From CAVQAH01 sp963784195 (GTDB lineage Bacteria > Acidobacteriota > Vicinamibacteria > Vicinamibacterales > 2-12-FULL-66-21): a DNA stretch of 64,000 nt. Positions 61,686 through 64,000 of this stretch are shown here, piece by piece (position 1 is the first letter of the stretch; the number at the start of each line of letters is the position of its first letter). Both the position numbers and the translations under genes were made by a program. The notes under the pieces were generated by a model. That model was given only the letters and a program-made list of their open reading frames with translations, searched no databases and had not been told where the DNA came from. The stretch is from positions 132,217-196,216 of the forward strand of contig CAWARA010000033.1 of the NCBI GenBank assembly GCA_963784195.1, given 5' to 3'.

Positions 61686-63169
61686 GCCCCACCGCCGAGG
61701 AGCCACGCGTCGTAGTCGGCGGCACACCCACTCGGCACGTCGATGTCGCGCAGCGCGGTCGGCACGACGTCGACCGCGATACGCCGCAGCGACGATCGTG
61801 CCGGTGTGAGGGCGAGCAACAGCGGCGTCCCGCTCGCGAGCGCGGTCGTCAGGGCCGGCACGACCACCGCTGCGCCGTGGAGATCGAGCTGGCCGAGGAT
61901 CTTGGCGAGGAGGCGCGCGGCCTCCCGCGGCCCGTGCGCGCCGTGGAGCTGATCCCAGATGGCCGGAAACGGGTCACCCAGATCGCGCAAGAGATCCGGC
62001 AACACCTGGCGCACCGCTTGCGGCTTGCGGGCGAGCTCCGACAAGTAATGGCGGTAGTCGATCGATCGCTGTCCGAAGCGTTGCCGCGGATGCGAAATGT
62101 GCGTCCCCTCGCGGCCGACGACGGTCACGGTCGTCGCGCCGATGCGCACCACGAGATCGAGCCCGGCCCAGCGGCTCGGCACCGAGTAGTACGCGCCCTC
62201 GAGCCGGACGAGGGCCCGCGGCGTCACCGTGGCGAACGTCGTGGCCTCCGGCGCGAACGGCACCCGGACCACGCGGAACAGACGCTGCTCCTCGATGAAC
62301 CGTCCGCCGATCGTCTGGCCCGCCGCATCGCGTTTGGTGTCGAGCCGCGCGTCCATCTGCGCCAGCAGGGTCGCGTTGATGGCCGCGAGCGTCCGGCCAA
62401 CCGGAATCGGCACGAGCGCCTGCTGCCGCACGGCTTTGCCGCGCGATTCCACGCCGCCCTTATCGTGGCCCTCGCCGGGGCGACAGAAACAGGCCTCCAG
62501 CAAGTAGTGTGAAGCGAGCGCGGCGAACCGCGGCGTCAAGGTCCGCGCGCCGCCGACCAGGATCCGCACGACGGCCGCCCGCAGATTGTCGTACGCCATT
62601 CGTGCCGGCACGCCGTCGAAGTGGGCAAACGCGCGGACATGGCCGTCGAGAAAACTGATTTGATCCTGCCGCTCGTAGATCCACGCGAAGTCGCGGCCCG
62701 AGTACATCAGCCGCATCAGGAAGAGCCACGCCTTGCGGCGCGTCCCGTCCACGTCGACCAGCACCTCGAAGAAGTCGACCTCGGCGAGATCGCCGGGCCG
62801 ATACGTCAACGGCACGAAGACCTCGCGGCGCTGCCGCTTCCACTCCGCGACCGCCGCCTTGACGATGGTCACACCGACCGCGTGCCCCTCGGCCAGCAAC
62901 AGCTGGTGCAGCCGGGTGGCGGTCAGCCGCTGCTTGCCGCCGGTCCACCGAACCGACTCGGCCAGAAGCGTCTGGACGCGCTCGGCGACCGCGTCCCAGA
63001 CCGGCCGAGGCCGAGCCGCCGCCGCCGACCGCCGAACCGGCACCGCCTGCTCCAGGTACTTGCGAACCGTAACCCGCGCCAGTCCCAGCTCACGGGCGAC
63101 CGCCCGCTGCGACCGGCCCTCCACGAGCACCTTGTGTCGAACAACATGCACCTGATCCATCCTGAGCAT
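61682..63169 (-). CDS. istA: IS21 transposase IstA
   Basis: A 495-residue DDE-type transposase. The N-terminal helix-turn-helix (ARELGLARVTVRKYLEQAVP) precedes the rve catalytic core: EVDFFEVLVDVDGTRR (first Asp), MAYDNLRAAVVRILVGG (second Asp) and CRPGEGHDKGGVESRGKAV (catalytic Glu). The C-terminal Mu-transposase-like beta domain (VTPRALVRLEGAYYSVPSRW) follows. Translation is from ATG 63169, upstream of istB; both are read toward the YfhO-like gene. Confidence 0.94.
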   Translation of the reverse strand: MLRMDQVHVVRHKVLVEGRSQRAVARELGLARVTVRKYLEQAVPVRRSAAAARPRPVWDAVAERVQTLLAESVRWTGGKQRLTATRLHQLLLAEGHAVGVTIVKAAVAEWKRQRREVFVPLTYRPGDLAEVDFFEVLVDVDGTRRKAWLFLMRLMYSGRDFAWIYERQDQISFLDGHVRAFAHFDGVPARMAYDNLRAAVVRILVGGARTLTPRFAALASHYLLEACFCRPGEGHDKGGVESRGKAVRQQALVPIPVGRTLAAINATLLAQMDARLDTKRDAAGQTIGGRFIEEQRLFRVVRVPFAPEATTFATVTPRALVRLEGAYYSVPSRWAGLDLVVRIGATTVTVVGREGTHISHPRQRFGQRSIDYRHYLSELARKPQAVRQVLPDLLRDLGDPFPAIWDQLHGAHGPREAARLLAKILGQLDLHGAAVVVPALTTALASGTPLLLALTPARSSLRRIAVDVVPTALRDIDVPSGCAADYDAWLLGGGA

Positions 63170-63271
63170 CCTCCAGCGAACCCCGGATCCCCCGATCCGG
63201 CAAGCCCGCCATCAAACCCTCAGGTGGTCTACTTTTCGAGCGGCGTTTGGTCTACTTTCTGAGCGGCGCGC

Positions 63272-63770
63272 CCAGGAAGAGGGCTCTGTCACGACGGCAC
63301 CACCGGCAATTCGTTGGCGATACACCTGGCACCTTCCGACCGTGGAATGCTCATGCGACTGGCAAGGGAGTTTCGTGAGCTCAGGGAGTCATCCGAATTT
63401 GTCGCCGCAGATTGTCGAGGGAGCGAATGACCAGCCGGACTATATCCGTCGACCCTGGGCTCCACAAGCACAGCAGTTCTGGGAATCCTTTGTCGTCACT
63501 CTGTCGTCGAGAGACCATCAAAAAATCAAGTCCTTTGATGGTCATTCAATTTGAAGGTACGGGCAATGCCGCAGCGTTCAGTGACGACGCCGTTCAATCT
63601 CCGACTCAGCCCCCACCGCCGTTGCCACACCGTCCCCGTTGATGCCTGGATCGCAGTCGCTGGTCCGCCACCGCGTCCTTCCACGGCAGGGACCCGAGGT
63701 CTCCCGAGATGCCGAACCTGCTCCGAGGGTCGACCGAACGGCGGCAAGGGCATTCGACAGCGAGCCGACC
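63272..63770. other. Stretch without a recognisable gene
   Basis: No frame shows a start site with a ribosome binding site or a known motif. It separates the IS21 end from the palindromic element. Confidence 0.6.
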
Positions 63771-63901
63771 TGGTGAAATGGTGAAATCTGATAGCGCCGG
63801 TAAGGAGTCCTTCCCAAGAAAATGAAAATACCTGTCCTGTATTTTCAAATTTCCGAGGACAGGGGGTATGGAACCCTCTTCCGGGTTTCACCATTTCACC
63901 A
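63771..63901. repeat. Structured palindromic element of 131 bp
   Basis: The outer arms, 63771-63786 and 63886-63901, are perfectly complementary over 16 bases (TGGTGAAATGGTGAAA). Inside, GAAAATAC at 63824-63831 pairs with GTATTTTC at 63839-63846 around a 7-base loop, and a CTGTCCT/AGGACAG pair (63832-63838, 63856-63862) offers an alternative pairing. The minus-strand open frame across it (63526-63960) has no coding character. The element may be a miniature inverted repeat or a structured RNA. Confidence 0.7.
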
Positions 63902-64000
63902 CTGACGCAGAGACCGCGCCCCTCACGACCCATTCCACACCGACACCTGCGGCGACACACGATCCTTCAAGATGATTCGGATGTTCGTGCAACCTCCCGG

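Larger units (their letters stand above)
60757..63271. mobile_element. IS21-family insertion sequence (istAB)
   Basis: A 2.5-kb element. Each end holds two copies of a related 20-22 base repeat: CGCCGCTCGGAAACTAGACC and CGCCGCTCGGAAAGTGATCC at 60758 and 60782, and, inverted, GGTCTACTTTCTGAGCGGCG and GGTCTACTTTTCGAGCGGCG at 63249 and 63226. Multiple terminal repeats are the IS21 hallmark. Both genes are intact, so the element may be active. Confidence 0.9.

Noticed and set aside
63526..63960. 144-residue minus-strand coding region
   Set aside because: The reading is mostly the translation of inverted repeats and has no start site or known motif.

Overview
The window looks like a chromosomal segment of a high-GC Acidobacteriota bacterium, most plausibly Vicinamibacteria. 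This is inferred from gene families, not from a marker gene: TIGR02999-type ECF sigma factors, many Ser/Thr kinases fused to TolB-like propellers, an ADOP/MacB-type permease, CarboxypepD_reg-like secreted proteins, a PQQ dehydrogenase with an N-terminal cytochrome c, and many dispersed palindromes.

Bases 1-13,400 are ordinary core chromosome with long intact genes: the end of carA, carB, a ComEC-type DNA-uptake channel, a GxxExxY protein, mazG, a DUF1844 protein, a metallo-beta-lactamase-fold hydrolase, ribF, a small unknown protein, cysS and a class III aminotransferase. From 13.4 to 16.9 kb come a CPBP protease, a frameshifted conserved gene, a YraN nuclease-like protein, a Tat-exported FMN-dependent hydroxy-acid oxidase broken by three frameshifts, and tRNA-Gly(GCC).

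The most notable region is 17.2-31.3 kb. An intact tRNA-Cys(GCA) gene (17208-17281) is followed by two further copies of its 3' part. A perfect 51-bp direct repeat occurs at 17237, 23639 and 31287. It delimits two tandem islands of 6.4 and 7.6 kb. Each carries an ECF sigma factor just inside its left end, then a cargo gene (a decayed multicopper oxidase in A, an extracellular-lipase-like hydrolase in B), then a TolB-type Ser/Thr kinase. B also carries a membrane protein. The left ends share motifs at nearly the same distance from the core and the right ends share 38 identical bases. No integrase gene is seen, only a short trace resembling a serine recombinase.

From 31.3 to 64 kb the sequence is accessory: a PQQ dehydrogenase, a deleted kinase, an IS91-type element (transposase plus tyrosine recombinase) with unusual terminal inverted repeats, a small ABM-like protein, a truncated methyltransferase beside a transposase stub, divergent genes for a secreted beta-helix/FG-GAP protein and a secreted metzincin, two TIR-domain genes, a collagen-like secreted protein, basic histone-like proteins, a truncated kinase in front of an ADOP permease, remnants of a transposase and nuclease, a PP2C phosphatase, a matrixin-like protease, a frameshifted YfhO-like membrane protein, an IS21 element (istAB) abutting the 5' end of that gene, and a gene-poor tail with a structured palindromic element.

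Frameshifts and truncations are concentrated in accessory genes while the core genes are clean. The picture is of a region that has repeatedly received and lost mobile DNA, with sigma/kinase signalling genes duplicated by that traffic.
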